Shown piece after piece: positions 6,829-14,337 of a stretch of DNA of 16,069 bases. Positions within the stretch are counted from its first letter, which is position 1. Each line of letters opens with the position of its first letter. This DNA is from Candidatus Coatesiibacteriota bacterium (lineage in GTDB: Bacteria > JAFGND01): positions 1 to 16,069 of the forward strand of contig JAFGND010000019.1 in NCBI GenBank assembly GCA_016927185.1, given 5' to 3'. The notes below the pieces were generated by a model. That model was not told the origin of the DNA. It was given only the letters and a program-made list of their open reading frames with translations, and did no database searches. The position numbers and the translations under genes are program-made.

Positions 6829-8109
6829 CTACATCTTTATAATTCTTTTTGATTTATTATTGCACTTCACAATATAAACTCCCATTCTCCATTTACTTGT
6901 GTCTATAGAATGCTTTCCTTTATCTAACTTCATAATCAGCTGACCAGTAAGGGAATATACAGCTCCTGAGGATGGTAGAGTTACTGACAGGTGGGAGGAG
7001 AAGGGATTGGGAGATATGGAGAAAGATTTAGCTGGAATTTTAATATCTGTTTTTTTATCCCTAAAGCCATCTTTATAAGTTTCTATGGCATAAAGGTTAT
7101 CATCATTACTTCCGACATATACAACTCCATCTGAAACACAAGGGGAAGAGGAAATACCTATTAAGTTTTCAATGCTATGTATACTTCCAAATCTCCACCT
7201 AAGAGATCCATCTGAGCAGTTTACTGCATAAAGATTATTATCATTACTTCCAACATATACAACTCCATCTGAAACACAAGGAGAAGAACTAATATAAGAT
7301 CCTGTTTGATATCTCCACTTAAGAGTTCCATCAGAGATATTTATTGCATAAAGATAATTATCATCACTCCCAACGTAAACAACTCCATCTAAGACACAAG
7401 GAGAGGAGTAAACATAATGACCTGTCTGATATCTCCATTTAAGAGTTCCATTAGAACAATTTATTGCATAAAGATAATTATCATTACTTCCAATATATAC
7501 AACTCCATCTGAAACACAAGGAGAAGAATTAACCCAAGCGCTTGTCTGATATCTCCATTTACGTTTTCCATTTGAGCTATTTACTGCATAAATCTCGCAA
7601 GACAAACTTCCAATATAAATAACTCCATCTGAGACACAAGGTGATGAAGTAAGAATATATGTCCAATATCTCCATTTAAAAGCTCCATCTGAACAATTTA
7701 TTGCATATAGATACTGGTCTTGACTTCCAACATAAACAACTCCATCTGAAACACAAGGTGAGGAGTAAATAACATTTTTCGTTAAATATCTCCATTTAAG
7801 AGTTCCATCAGAACAGTTTATTGCATAAAGATAACTATCATCACTCCCAACATAAACAACTCCATCTAAGATACAAGGTGAGGAGTCAACTTCATCACCT
7901 GTCCTATATCTCCATTTAAGAGTTCCATCAGAACAGTTTATTGCATAAAGATAATGATCATCACTCCCAAAATAAACAACTCCATCTGAGACACAAGGTG
8001 AGGAGTAAATATTATCACCTGTCTCATACTTCCATATCAAATCCCCTGGCGCTGAAAAGAGAAGATTATTCAAGTATAGCAGAAATAAGATAATTATTAA
8101 AATTCTCAT
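6829..8109 (-). CDS. Secreted PQQ-like beta-propeller repeat protein with C-terminal sorting tail
   Basis: A 426-residue protein with a signal peptide (about residues 1-20, ending FSAPGD), eight blades of roughly 40 residues and a sorting tail. Each blade reads approximately LKWRYQTG..SSPCVSDGVVYVGS..NYLYAINCSDGT, the PQQ/WD40-like pattern seen in outer-membrane and secreted propellers. Eight blades suffice for a closed propeller. The tail from about residue 360 (SISPNPFSSHL, VYSLTGQLIMKL, GVYIVKCN) resembles the type A sorting domain of type IX secretion substrates, which directs proteins through the outer membrane. Two cysteines per typical blade (SSPC, AINC) are unusual and could form disulfides. 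Ligand and function are unknown; PQQ binding should not be assumed. A strong AGGAGGTAAT ribosome site precedes ATG 8109, and a perfect inverted repeat lies 33 bases upstream of the start. The interrupted paralogue follows directly. Confidence 0.85.
   Translation of the reverse strand: MRILIIILFLLYLNNLLFSAPGDLIWKYETGDNIYSSPCVSDGVVYFGSDDHYLYAINCSDGTLKWRYRTGDEVDSSPCILDGVVYVGSDDSYLYAINCSDGTLKWRYLTKNVIYSSPCVSDGVVYVGSQDQYLYAINCSDGAFKWRYWTYILTSSPCVSDGVIYIGSLSCEIYAVNSSNGKRKWRYQTSAWVNSSPCVSDGVVYIGSNDNYLYAINCSNGTLKWRYQTGHYVYSSPCVLDGVVYVGSDDNYLYAINISDGTLKWRYQTGSYISSSPCVSDGVVYVGSNDNNLYAVNCSDGSLRWRFGSIHSIENLIGISSSPCVSDGVVYVGSNDDNLYAIETYKDGFRDKKTDIKIPAKSFSISPNPFSSHLSVTLPSSGAVYSLTGQLIMKLDKGKHSIDTSKWRMGVYIVKCNNKSKRIIKM
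7080..8040 (-). repeat. Eight coding repeats of about 120 bp (propeller blades)
   Basis: Eight tandem units, mostly 120 bases apart; the motif aactccatct on the plus strand falls at 7261, 7381, 7501 and 7621 and continues at almost the same spacing. The fourth unit is the most divergent (YILTSSPC, GSLSCEIYAVN) and the eighth has an insertion before SSPC. High DNA identity makes the tract prone to blade gain, loss and assembly collapse. Confidence 0.85.
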
Positions 8110-8141
8110 ATTACCTCCTGCATTTCCTTCAAATCTTTATG

Positions 8142-8162
8142 AAATATGCATTTTGCATATTT
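8142..8162. promoter_or_regulatory. Perfect 21-bp inverted repeat, possible operator
   Basis: Arms aaatatgca (8142-8150) and tgcatattt (8154-8162) are exact reverse complements around ttt. It lies 33-53 bases upstream of the propeller start codon, where a dimeric regulator could block or activate transcription. It is too AT-rich, and in the wrong place, for a terminator of either flanking gene. Confidence 0.5.
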
Positions 8163-8430
8163 TACATAATTCCGAGATTATTAAATTTCCAAATATTACT
8201 GAGAGGTAGAAAAAAACTAAAAAGTCAAGGAATTTTTATTCTTCTTGCTAAAAAAATATATCCTTGAAGCATGAATGCGGATAAATCAATGTCGATATTG
8301 AAAATCAAACTTAATTCCTTGAACGATATAAATTTTACTTTCTCAATAAAACTTTTTCATGTGAATATTATCACTTTCTTTCAATCCACCATATTAAAAA
8401 GGTTTTTCCACACTTAATTTCAAACAGCTC

Positions 8431-8460
8431 TTGACAAAAAAAACACAAACTCACTGCATA
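8431..8460 (+). promoter_or_regulatory. Possible sigma-70 promoter for cyclase-like gene
   Basis: TTGACA (8431-8436) is a perfect -35 hexamer; TGCATA (8455-8460) follows after 18 bases as a weak -10. A start near 8467 would give about a 20-base leader containing AAGGAG in front of ATG 8488. Other -10 registers (TAATAT just downstream) are possible. Confidence 0.4.
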
Positions 8461-8487
8461 TCTTAATATAAGGAAACAAGGAGTGCA

Positions 8488-10926
8488 ATGAAATCAAGGA
8501 AAAACAGGAATTTTATTCCTCACTTCATCTTGAAGCAATTTATATTAAAACAGTACTTTGGAAATTTCAGGGCAATAATTATATATGCAGATATAACAGG
8601 AATAGCAAAACTCATTGATCACATGCTTCTTGAAGGAAAAGCAGGAGCAGCAGTATTGAGCCAGGAACTTGAATTCCTGTTCGAAGAAATGAATAAGGAG
8701 ATATACACAAGAGGCGGATTTGTTGGGGATTATCATGGTGATGCTTTTGCTGCTTATTTTCCAATCTTGAATGACCAGACTGCAACATGGGAAAGGGCAA
8801 GAACTGCTGCTGATGGCTTGCTTGGTTTTTTTGCCAAAAAGGGAAACAGGCATACAAAATTGGGAATCTATGCCTTGAATGTGAAAATCGGAATGGGTAT
8901 CGGTAATGTGGAATGGGGAATTGTAGGTGAAAACAGGCAGTTCGGATGGTATTTCAGGGGCAATGGACTTGCACAGGCAGTTCAGGCTGAAGGAATGGCT
9001 GAAATAGGCAGAATCTATATTCCGGGGGAGCTTCAGGGACTGGGACCCGCAAGGAATTTCGAGGAAGATGAAATAGAAAGGGAGGATATTGATATTCCAC
9101 TTAATGCAATTACCAGTTTTTATTCACCAGATATACTGAATTTCGAATGGGGAGACATCAGAAATATTGTTGCCTTATCAATAAGATTCATTGGTGCATT
9201 GGATTATGACAAACTGAATGAGTTGTATGCAATTGCATCGAGATTCGGCATTCGCTATGGAGGATACGTAAACAACCTGGAATTCCATGGCAAGCCAAGA
9301 AATCTACTTGTAATTTTCGGATTCCCTTTTGATAACGGTGATATATTAAGAAGGGCATTGAGTTATGTAACAAATTTCAAGGCAGCAATAGAAAGGGGAG
9401 TTCTTCCAGTTCAGCTGAAAGCTGCAATTGCATCATCCAATGCATTCTGCGGTTTCAGGGGAGGAGAACTGAGAGCAGAACCGGTCTGCATAGGTCCTGC
9501 AATTGGTTTTGCTGATATATTACTGAGAGTTACTGAACCTGATAATATTGTAATGCCAGAAGATCTTGCGAATGCAACAAATAATTTCGCAAATGTCAGC
9601 CTTGTTGCAAAGAAGAATTTCAGGGGCATTAAAAATACAGTTGCATATTTCAAGCTTGACAATCTGCAGAATCTTGCTGATGGTCTTGGAATGACTGAGA
9701 AATTAAAGGGAAGATCAAATGAACTGAGTTTTCTCAAAAAAGAGATAAAACAGAAATTCGAGAAAAGGGCATTTGGTGGTGTAATACTTGTAAGAGGTGA
9801 AGCAGGCATAGGGAAATCCCATCTTATCTACTCATTAAGGCAGATACTTGAAGAGGAGAAAACTCCGCATCACTGGGTTTATGTAAGAAATGACCCATTA
9901 TATCCACAGCCTTATGGAGGATTTGTAAGATTTTTTTACAGATATTTCAGGCAGGAAAGATCAAAGAGACAGGCAGAAAACAAAGCCAGTTTTCTTCAGG
10001 TTGCATCTGAACTGATGGCAGCAAGAACAATGCCAGCCAAGCTAAAGGCAGGATTGCAGCATAACCTGTCGTTCTTAAGCGATCTCATAGGTTTGAAATG
10101 GCCTGATTCCGTAGCAGCATTGACTACAGAAGAAGACAAGTACAAGGATTTACTCTACAAGACAATGAAAGCCTTTTTTGTTGCATTATCTTTCAAGATT
10201 CCTGTTATAATACATATAGAGAATGCAGATTCTCTGGACAAGGAGACAAAGGAATTCCTGCCATTTTTGTTACAGAATATGCAGAATGTACCGATCACTA
10301 TAATTGCTACTGCAAGAGGTAATGAATCTCCGGGATGGTACAATGAATTATGCCAGGAATATCAATGCAGGGAGATAGTGCTTAAAACACTGGAAGACAA
10401 ATATATTAACGGTATTGCATATGCAGAGATTGGAAATCATCCTTCAAAAGCATTCATGGAATATTTATATAAAATATCGGAATATAATCCAATGAAGCTT
10501 TTGATAGCTATACAGACATTGAAACTTCTGGATATCATTAAGATGGATCCAGTAAATAATCTGGCTGATCTGCCAGAGGATCCGAAAGCAATTCCTGATA
10601 CTATAGATAAATGTCTGAATATGCAGCTTGAGAAAATCCCCAAGAAGCTCGTTAATATAATAAAACAATCCGCAGTAATAAGTGACTGGTTTCCAGTATT
10701 TCTTTTTAATTATACAAAGGAAGAAACCGAGCTGATAGACAAGGATTTGTTGCTTCTGTGTGAAAGATACAATTACTTCATGTTCGAGAAGATAAGTATT
10801 GCTGATGAGGAAACTTATCTTATATATACTTCCAATATTATAAGGGAATTCCTGCTTTCAAAAATTCCAAAAAAGAAACTTGATGAAATGAGGAATAATC
10901 TGGAGAAGGCTTTAAAAAATCAGTGA
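8488..10926 (+). CDS. Soluble-adenylyl-cyclase-like protein: two cyclase-fold domains plus AAA ATPase
   Basis: An 812-residue cytoplasmic protein. Residues about 28-190 form a class III nucleotide-cyclase-like domain with both metal-type aspartates (Asp35 in YADITG, Asp85 in HGDAFAAYF). A second, more divergent cyclase fold lies at about 226-375 (VALSIRFIGAL, RYGGYVNN, CGFRGGELR). Then comes a STAND/AAA-type ATPase with Walker A GEAGIGKS at 437-444 and a Walker B-like PVIIHIENAD at 572-581. The order matches soluble adenylyl cyclases (ADCY10/CyaB-like), but the usual C-terminal TPR region is absent. The conserved transition-state Asn and Arg (NLAAR in active enzymes) read GLAQA (160-164) and GFADI (340-344), and Walker B has Glu-Asn instead of Asp-Asp/Glu. 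It may be a nucleotide sensor rather than a cyclase. AAGGAG precedes ATG 8488. The 3' end overlaps the convergent mlaE-like gene by 15 bases. Confidence 0.85.
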   Translation: MKSRKNRNFIPHFILKQFILKQYFGNFRAIIIYADITGIAKLIDHMLLEGKAGAAVLSQELEFLFEEMNKEIYTRGGFVGDYHGDAFAAYFPILNDQTATWERARTAADGLLGFFAKKGNRHTKLGIYALNVKIGMGIGNVEWGIVGENRQFGWYFRGNGLAQAVQAEGMAEIGRIYIPGELQGLGPARNFEEDEIEREDIDIPLNAITSFYSPDILNFEWGDIRNIVALSIRFIGALDYDKLNELYAIASRFGIRYGGYVNNLEFHGKPRNLLVIFGFPFDNGDILRRALSYVTNFKAAIERGVLPVQLKAAIASSNAFCGFRGGELRAEPVCIGPAIGFADILLRVTEPDNIVMPEDLANATNNFANVSLVAKKNFRGIKNTVAYFKLDNLQNLADGLGMTEKLKGRSNELSFLKKEIKQKFEKRAFGGVILVRGEAGIGKSHLIYSLRQILEEEKTPHHWVYVRNDPLYPQPYGGFVRFFYRYFRQERSKRQAENKASFLQVASELMAARTMPAKLKAGLQHNLSFLSDLIGLKWPDSVAALTTEEDKYKDLLYKTMKAFFVALSFKIPVIIHIENADSLDKETKEFLPFLLQNMQNVPITIIATARGNESPGWYNELCQEYQCREIVLKTLEDKYINGIAYAEIGNHPSKAFMEYLYKISEYNPMKLLIAIQTLKLLDIIKMDPVNNLADLPEDPKAIPDTIDKCLNMQLEKIPKKLVNIIKQSAVISDWFPVFLFNYTKEETELIDKDLLLLCERYNYFMFEKISIADEETYLIYTSNIIREFLLSKIPKKKLDEMRNNLEKALKNQ

Positions 10927-11682
10927 TGCAACTACGAAATCCATTATAAGAATTCCCACTGAAGAAAATACTACTGCTTTTGTTGTAGAAAATCCGACTC
11001 CTTCTGCTCCTCCTTCAGTATAATACCCGAAATAAGTGCCCATGCCTGCAATTATAAGTCCGAAAATGAATGTTTTTATAAGTCCGCCATAAAGATCTCT
11101 TTCCATGTAAAGCATGCGGAGACCTTCAATGAATGTTGCTGAAGGAACACCAAGAAAATAATGTGCAACGAGAAGTCCCCCGATTATTGCGATCAGGTTT
11201 GCATATATGGTGAGCACTGGCAGCATAAAAAAACCAGCAACCATTCTTGACAGGCAAATATATTCGAAGGGATCAAGGCTGAGAGTTTCCATTGCATCTA
11301 TCTGCTCTGTCACTCTCATAGTACCGATTTCAGCAGCAATTCCAGCTCCCACCCTGCCAGCAATAACTAGTGCAGTAAGTACTGGACCAAGTTCTATCAA
11401 GACTGCCTTTCCAACTCCACCTCCTATATATTGAAGAGGCAGCATGTCCCTCATCTGGTATTTCGCCTGGACTGCAGTAACCATTCCAGTGAAAACTGAA
11501 GTTATGCTTACAAGTCCCAGGGATTTAACACCGAAGAATTCCATCTGCTGAAAAATATACTTTCTTATCTTGAAAATGCTTGGTATTCTTGAAAAAACTA
11601 TAAGCTGGAAAAAGAGATATCTTCCCACAAATGCGAATCCATCAAGCACGCCATTCCCGATTTTTTGAAGAAAATCAAGCAT
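10912..11682 (-). CDS. mlaE: MlaE/YrbE-family lipid ABC transporter permease
   Basis: A 256-residue inner-membrane permease of the MlaE family, which with an MlaF-type ATPase and an MCE (MlaD) protein moves phospholipids between inner and outer membranes. The family signature is clear: ELGPVLTALVIAGRVGAG, then AAEIGTMRVTEQIDAM, with five to six hydrophobic segments and the usual length. The ATG at 11682 lies inside the end of truA (8-base overlap), so translation is probably coupled to it. No ATPase or MCE gene is next to it in this window; downstream is only the convergent cyclase-like gene, which it overlaps by 15 bases. The partners must be encoded elsewhere. Identity as an MlaE-family permease is secure; its exact substrate is inferred. 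Confidence 0.93.
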   Translation of the reverse strand: MLDFLQKIGNGVLDGFAFVGRYLFFQLIVFSRIPSIFKIRKYIFQQMEFFGVKSLGLVSITSVFTGMVTAVQAKYQMRDMLPLQYIGGGVGKAVLIELGPVLTALVIAGRVGAGIAAEIGTMRVTEQIDAMETLSLDPFEYICLSRMVAGFFMLPVLTIYANLIAIIGGLLVAHYFLGVPSATFIEGLRMLYMERDLYGGLIKTFIFGLIIAGMGTYFGYYTEGGAEGVGFSTTKAVVFSSVGILIMDFVVASLIF

Positions 11683-12361
11683 AATTCACGCTTTCCAGGA
11701 ATAATCCGCAAGCTGGAGCTACATAAAACCTTGTCTCTCTCTTGCCACACCCTATCTGGTAAAGGTAGCCCATAATAGTTCTTACCATCTTGTGCAGGAA
11801 TCTGTTTGCAGTTATTTCCAGCATGTAATCATGCAGTGTGTTCAGGAAGTTTATTGAATACACTGTACACAAGGGATTATCGTATTTCCCTACAGAATAG
11901 GAAGAGAAATCATTAACTCCAAGGAATTCAGGTAATACCTCTTTTATGGCATTACAATTCAATGCTCTCTTTAACTTCCAGTAAAAACGCTCCTCGAAGA
12001 TATTATCCCTCAATGACATATAATACCTGTAAGTCCTGCTGATGGCTGAAAACCTTGGATGAAAATCATCATCAGTGCAAAATTCAGATGAGATTATCCT
12101 TATGCTTTCAGGAAGCAATGCATTAAGTGCCTTTTTCAAATCGCATGGTTCCATCTGCTTTTTCAGATTTGCCTGAATTGGCAATGCTCTTGCGTGAACT
12201 CCTGCATCAGTTCTTCCTGCTGGAATTACTCTTATGCTTTCTTCAGTGATTTCAAGAAATGCTTTTTCAAGTTCTCCCTGAATTGTCTTGCAGTCAGGTT
12301 GATACTGAAAACCTGAATAGCAGGTCCCGTCATATGAAACAAGAAAATTATACTTCGTCAT
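11675..12361 (-). CDS. truA: tRNA pseudouridine(38-40) synthase TruA
   Basis: A 228-residue cytoplasmic enzyme that isomerises uridines 38-40 in the anticodon stem-loop of tRNAs. The catalytic aspartate is Asp52 in AGRTDAGVHA; the N-terminal YDGTCYSGFQYQ, the central FSAISRTYRYY, the KMVRTIMGYLY helix and the C-terminal APACGLFLESVNY are family landmarks. Length is slightly below the usual 245-270. The ATG overlaps the aldolase stop (ATGA), and the gene ends in TGA within the start of the mlaE-like gene, so it is the third gene of a four-gene overlapping run. Confidence 0.95.
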   Translation of the reverse strand: MTKYNFLVSYDGTCYSGFQYQPDCKTIQGELEKAFLEITEESIRVIPAGRTDAGVHARALPIQANLKKQMEPCDLKKALNALLPESIRIISSEFCTDDDFHPRFSAISRTYRYYMSLRDNIFEERFYWKLKRALNCNAIKEVLPEFLGVNDFSSYSVGKYDNPLCTVYSINFLNTLHDYMLEITANRFLHKMVRTIMGYLYQIGCGKRETRFYVAPACGLFLESVNYA

Positions 12362-13095
12362 TGCTTCTTGTTCAAAAGAGATCTGAATACCTGCGTCAGT
12401 TTTTCATCAGCTTCACTGTTTTCAACTTTACTGTCTACAGAACAGCTTTTGCATTCAATAGGTTTTTCAGGAGACAGCATCTGAAGCTTGCATACTTCAT
12501 CACTTGTCAGTATTCTCTGGCTTCCAAGCAATTTGCTCACGAGAAAAATCTGTGCATAATGTTCAAGCCTCTCCATCTTGAAATATGCATCCCACAAGTC
12601 CTTGCCTATGGAAATTGCTCCGTGATTAGCAAGAAGCACAACATCATGTTTTTTTATATAGTTTTTGATGCTTTCAGGAACTTCTGAAGTGGATGGAGTT
12701 GCATAATCAGCAAGAGGAATTATTCCTATGGTAAGTACAATCTCTGGCAGTATGCAGCTATCCAGTTGAACTCCAGCAACTGCAAGAGCTGTAGCAACTA
12801 CCGGGTGTGCATGAACAACAGCTATTGCATCATTTCTCTCTTCATAAATGGAGAAATGCATTGGTGCTTCACTTGTTATTTTCTTTTTGCCTGATATTAC
12901 CTTCCTGGATTTCATATCAACAATTAGAATATCAGATGCTGCCATGTCACCCTTGCAAATACCTGTTGGAGTAATAGCTATTTCGTTTTTGTTTATCTTT
13001 ACTGACAGGTTTCCGTCATTGGATGCAACCATCCCTTTTTCATACAATCTCTTGCCAATACTTACAATATCCCTTACTGCCTTATTCCTGTTCAT
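12358..13095 (-). CDS. Class II aldolase/adducin family protein
   Basis: A 245-residue zinc-dependent aldolase/epimerase family protein (fuculose-phosphate aldolase, ribulose-5-phosphate epimerase and relatives). Numbering from ATG 13095, the motifs are SNDGNLSV (25-32), TPTGICKGDM, catalytic Glu76 (SEAPMH), zinc ligands His95 and His97 (VVHAHP) and His158 (ANHGAIS), with a later E..EHYAQ segment. The family normally ends near residue 215; here a polar tail (about 200-245) contains CKSC. The ATG at 13095 has GGAG five bases before it; GTG 13101 is an alternative adding two residues. It overlaps the upstream wbqC-like gene by 14 bases and the downstream truA by four (ATGA). The substrate cannot be deduced; a sugar-phosphate or methylthioribulose-type substrate is possible. 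Confidence 0.88.
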   Translation of the reverse strand: MNRNKAVRDIVSIGKRLYEKGMVASNDGNLSVKINKNEIAITPTGICKGDMAASDILIVDMKSRKVISGKKKITSEAPMHFSIYEERNDAIAVVHAHPVVATALAVAGVQLDSCILPEIVLTIGIIPLADYATPSTSEVPESIKNYIKKHDVVLLANHGAISIGKDLWDAYFKMERLEHYAQIFLVSKLLGSQRILTSDEVCKLQMLSPEKPIECKSCSVDSKVENSEADEKLTQVFRSLLNKKQ

Positions 13096-13798
13096 TTTCA
13101 CTCCAATCTCTTCCTGATCGGATAATATTCATACTTTCCCTTCCATGATTGAATAATATGTCAACAGCACTTAAATGAGATATAAAAGGTGTCAAGCCCT
13201 GATCATAAACCGGATGCTTGAATTCCTGCCAGTGAAGTTTTATGGCATCGAAGCGCTCCTTTTTCAGGTAATTCCTTGCTCCCTGTCCGCAGAAATAATC
13301 AGTAGCTTGTGTTGCCTCAAGCAATTTCAGCAATCTCTCTGTTTTCTGCTCTTTTATATTGAACTTGGAAGCCTTCGCAAACTCGGTTTTGATTTCAAGG
13401 CATCTGCAAAACCAGTTTATAAGCTCTATATTAAGATCACACAGGAATTTCCACTTCCCGAGCATTATGCTTTCGAATTCAGGAAAATAATCATTAAAAA
13501 AAGGTCTTCCCCTGTAAAGAAGATTAATTGTCTTTGTAATTTTTTCAATCCATTCTTCGTTTTCAGCAATCAATACCTTGTTTATTTCTTCCGGGAAATG
13601 GAAGTGAACAGGGACAGTAAGCCAGATTATGGAATTCTTCTGTCTTATCCTGTTCCTGTTTATGAAATCATTCTTCTTGTATTGTACATCATCAAGAATA
13701 ATGAATAAATCAACCATGTCAATTTTCTCGAAATACCCTATCCATGGAAGGAAATTAGGTTGATGGATTGTTACTGATTTCCTTTTCAATGACATCAT
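13082..13798 (-). CDS. WbqC-like family protein
   Basis: A 238-residue protein with the WbqC-family signature: IHQPNFLPWIGYFEKI, DLFIILDDVQYKKNDF, NRNRI, IIWLTVPV and, later, ATDYFCGQGARNYL. WbqC-like proteins occur in O-antigen and other surface-polysaccharide clusters, but the reaction is not firmly established. Here the gene heads an overlapping run with the aldolase, truA and the mlaE-like gene, with no glycosyltransferase nearby. Two ATG codons stand at the start (13798 and 13795), with AGGA about seven bases upstream. It is cytoplasmic, with no signal peptide or membrane helix. Confidence 0.9.
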   Translation of the reverse strand: MMSLKRKSVTIHQPNFLPWIGYFEKIDMVDLFIILDDVQYKKNDFINRNRIRQKNSIIWLTVPVHFHFPEEINKVLIAENEEWIEKITKTINLLYRGRPFFNDYFPEFESIMLGKWKFLCDLNIELINWFCRCLEIKTEFAKASKFNIKEQKTERLLKLLEATQATDYFCGQGARNYLKKERFDAIKLHWQEFKHPVYDQGLTPFISHLSAVDILFNHGRESMNIIRSGRDWSENEQE

Positions 13799-13830
13799 GC
13801 AATTTCCTGATTTGATTAATGCTAAATATG

Positions 13831-13860
13831 GTCAAGAAAAAAGAGTCTTGTCTAATATAG
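13831..13860. promoter_or_regulatory. Intergenic element shared with 5781-5813
   Basis: On the plus strand GTCAAGA, an A-run, GAGTCTTG and then TAATATAGC; the same blocks (GTCAAGA, GAGTCTTG, TAATATAGC) occur in the same order at 5781-5814, with different spacing. CAAGA and TCTTG can pair. Both copies sit 30-80 bases upstream of a minus-strand transcription unit (wbqC-like and thioredoxin pair), and TTGAC on the minus strand may act as -35. The nature (operator, promoter or repeat remnant) is unknown. Confidence 0.35.
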
Positions 13861-13872
13861 CATAACTTTCTG

Positions 13873-14337
13873 TCAGATTCTTGAGAGAAAGTATCTTGCT
13901 GCAAACCATGAAAGCCATGGAAGAGGAACAAGTACAAACAAGTTGTGCGATAAAAGAGATTCCGGTCTCATGCTTCCATATACTGTAAACAAACCCTTAA
14001 CAAAGTTTTGCTGAATTTCCGGAAGAAAGATGAATGACATTACAATCAAAGGAATCAATGTTGCAGCAATATATAGAGGTAATTGAAACTGCTTCTTCTC
14101 AGTGACCATGTATCTTGTCTTGATATTCTTAAATATTTCATTTGAAAGAGCAACTGGAGCTTCATATTTGACAAGTTGTGCAATTGCCTTATCCTCTTCC
14201 TTGAGTTTTTCATACATTTCCCTGCAATAGTCGCATTCAGAAAGATGCATCATGAATTTCTCTTTTTCAGTGTCATCAAGAAATCCCATTATGCAAGCTT
14301 CAATGAACTTCCTGTCATAAATATCGCATTTTTTCAT
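13873..14337 (-). CDS. Zinc-finger anti-sigma factor, membrane-bound
   Basis: A 154-residue protein with the ZAS anti-sigma pattern His31-x3-Cys35-x2-Cys38 (MHLSECDYCREM) near the N terminus, then a linker, a membrane helix at about 87-106 (LPLYIAATLIPLIVMSF) and a second hydrophobic segment near 133-151. Its ATG overlaps the TGA stop of the upstream sigma factor gene (ATGA), with AAGGAGAT as ribosome site, the normal arrangement for a cognate pair. It should hold the ECF sigma factor at the inner membrane until a signal releases it. The region beyond the first helix is short (about 45 residues), so the signal may be sensed in the membrane or by a partner. Confidence 0.9.
   Translation of the reverse strand: MKKCDIYDRKFIEACIMGFLDDTEKEKFMMHLSECDYCREMYEKLKEEDKAIAQLVKYEAPVALSNEIFKNIKTRYMVTEKKQFQLPLYIAATLIPLIVMSFIFLPEIQQNFVKGLFTVYGSMRPESLLSHNLFVLVPLPWLSWFAARYFLSRI

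Larger units (their letters stand above)
8110..8487. other. Divergent intergenic region, no gene
   Basis: 378 AT-rich bases between the propeller gene (reading left) and the cyclase-like gene (reading right). It holds a perfect inverted repeat near the propeller start and a TTGACA element near the cyclase-like start. I found no tRNA, riboswitch-like structure or credible small ORF in the middle (about 8200-8400). Confidence 0.6.

Noticed and set aside
6829-8109. Regular 120-bp repeats as a CRISPR array
   Set aside because: The repeats are open reading frame throughout and encode beta-propeller blades; there are no short repeats with unique spacers.
12259-12687. 142-codon plus-strand frame opposite truA and the aldolase
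   Set aside because: It spans the junction of two conserved minus-strand genes and shows no family features.
13175-13708. 177-codon plus-strand frame opposite the wbqC-like gene
   Set aside because: It is antisense to a well-supported gene, has no ribosome site and no recognisable domain.
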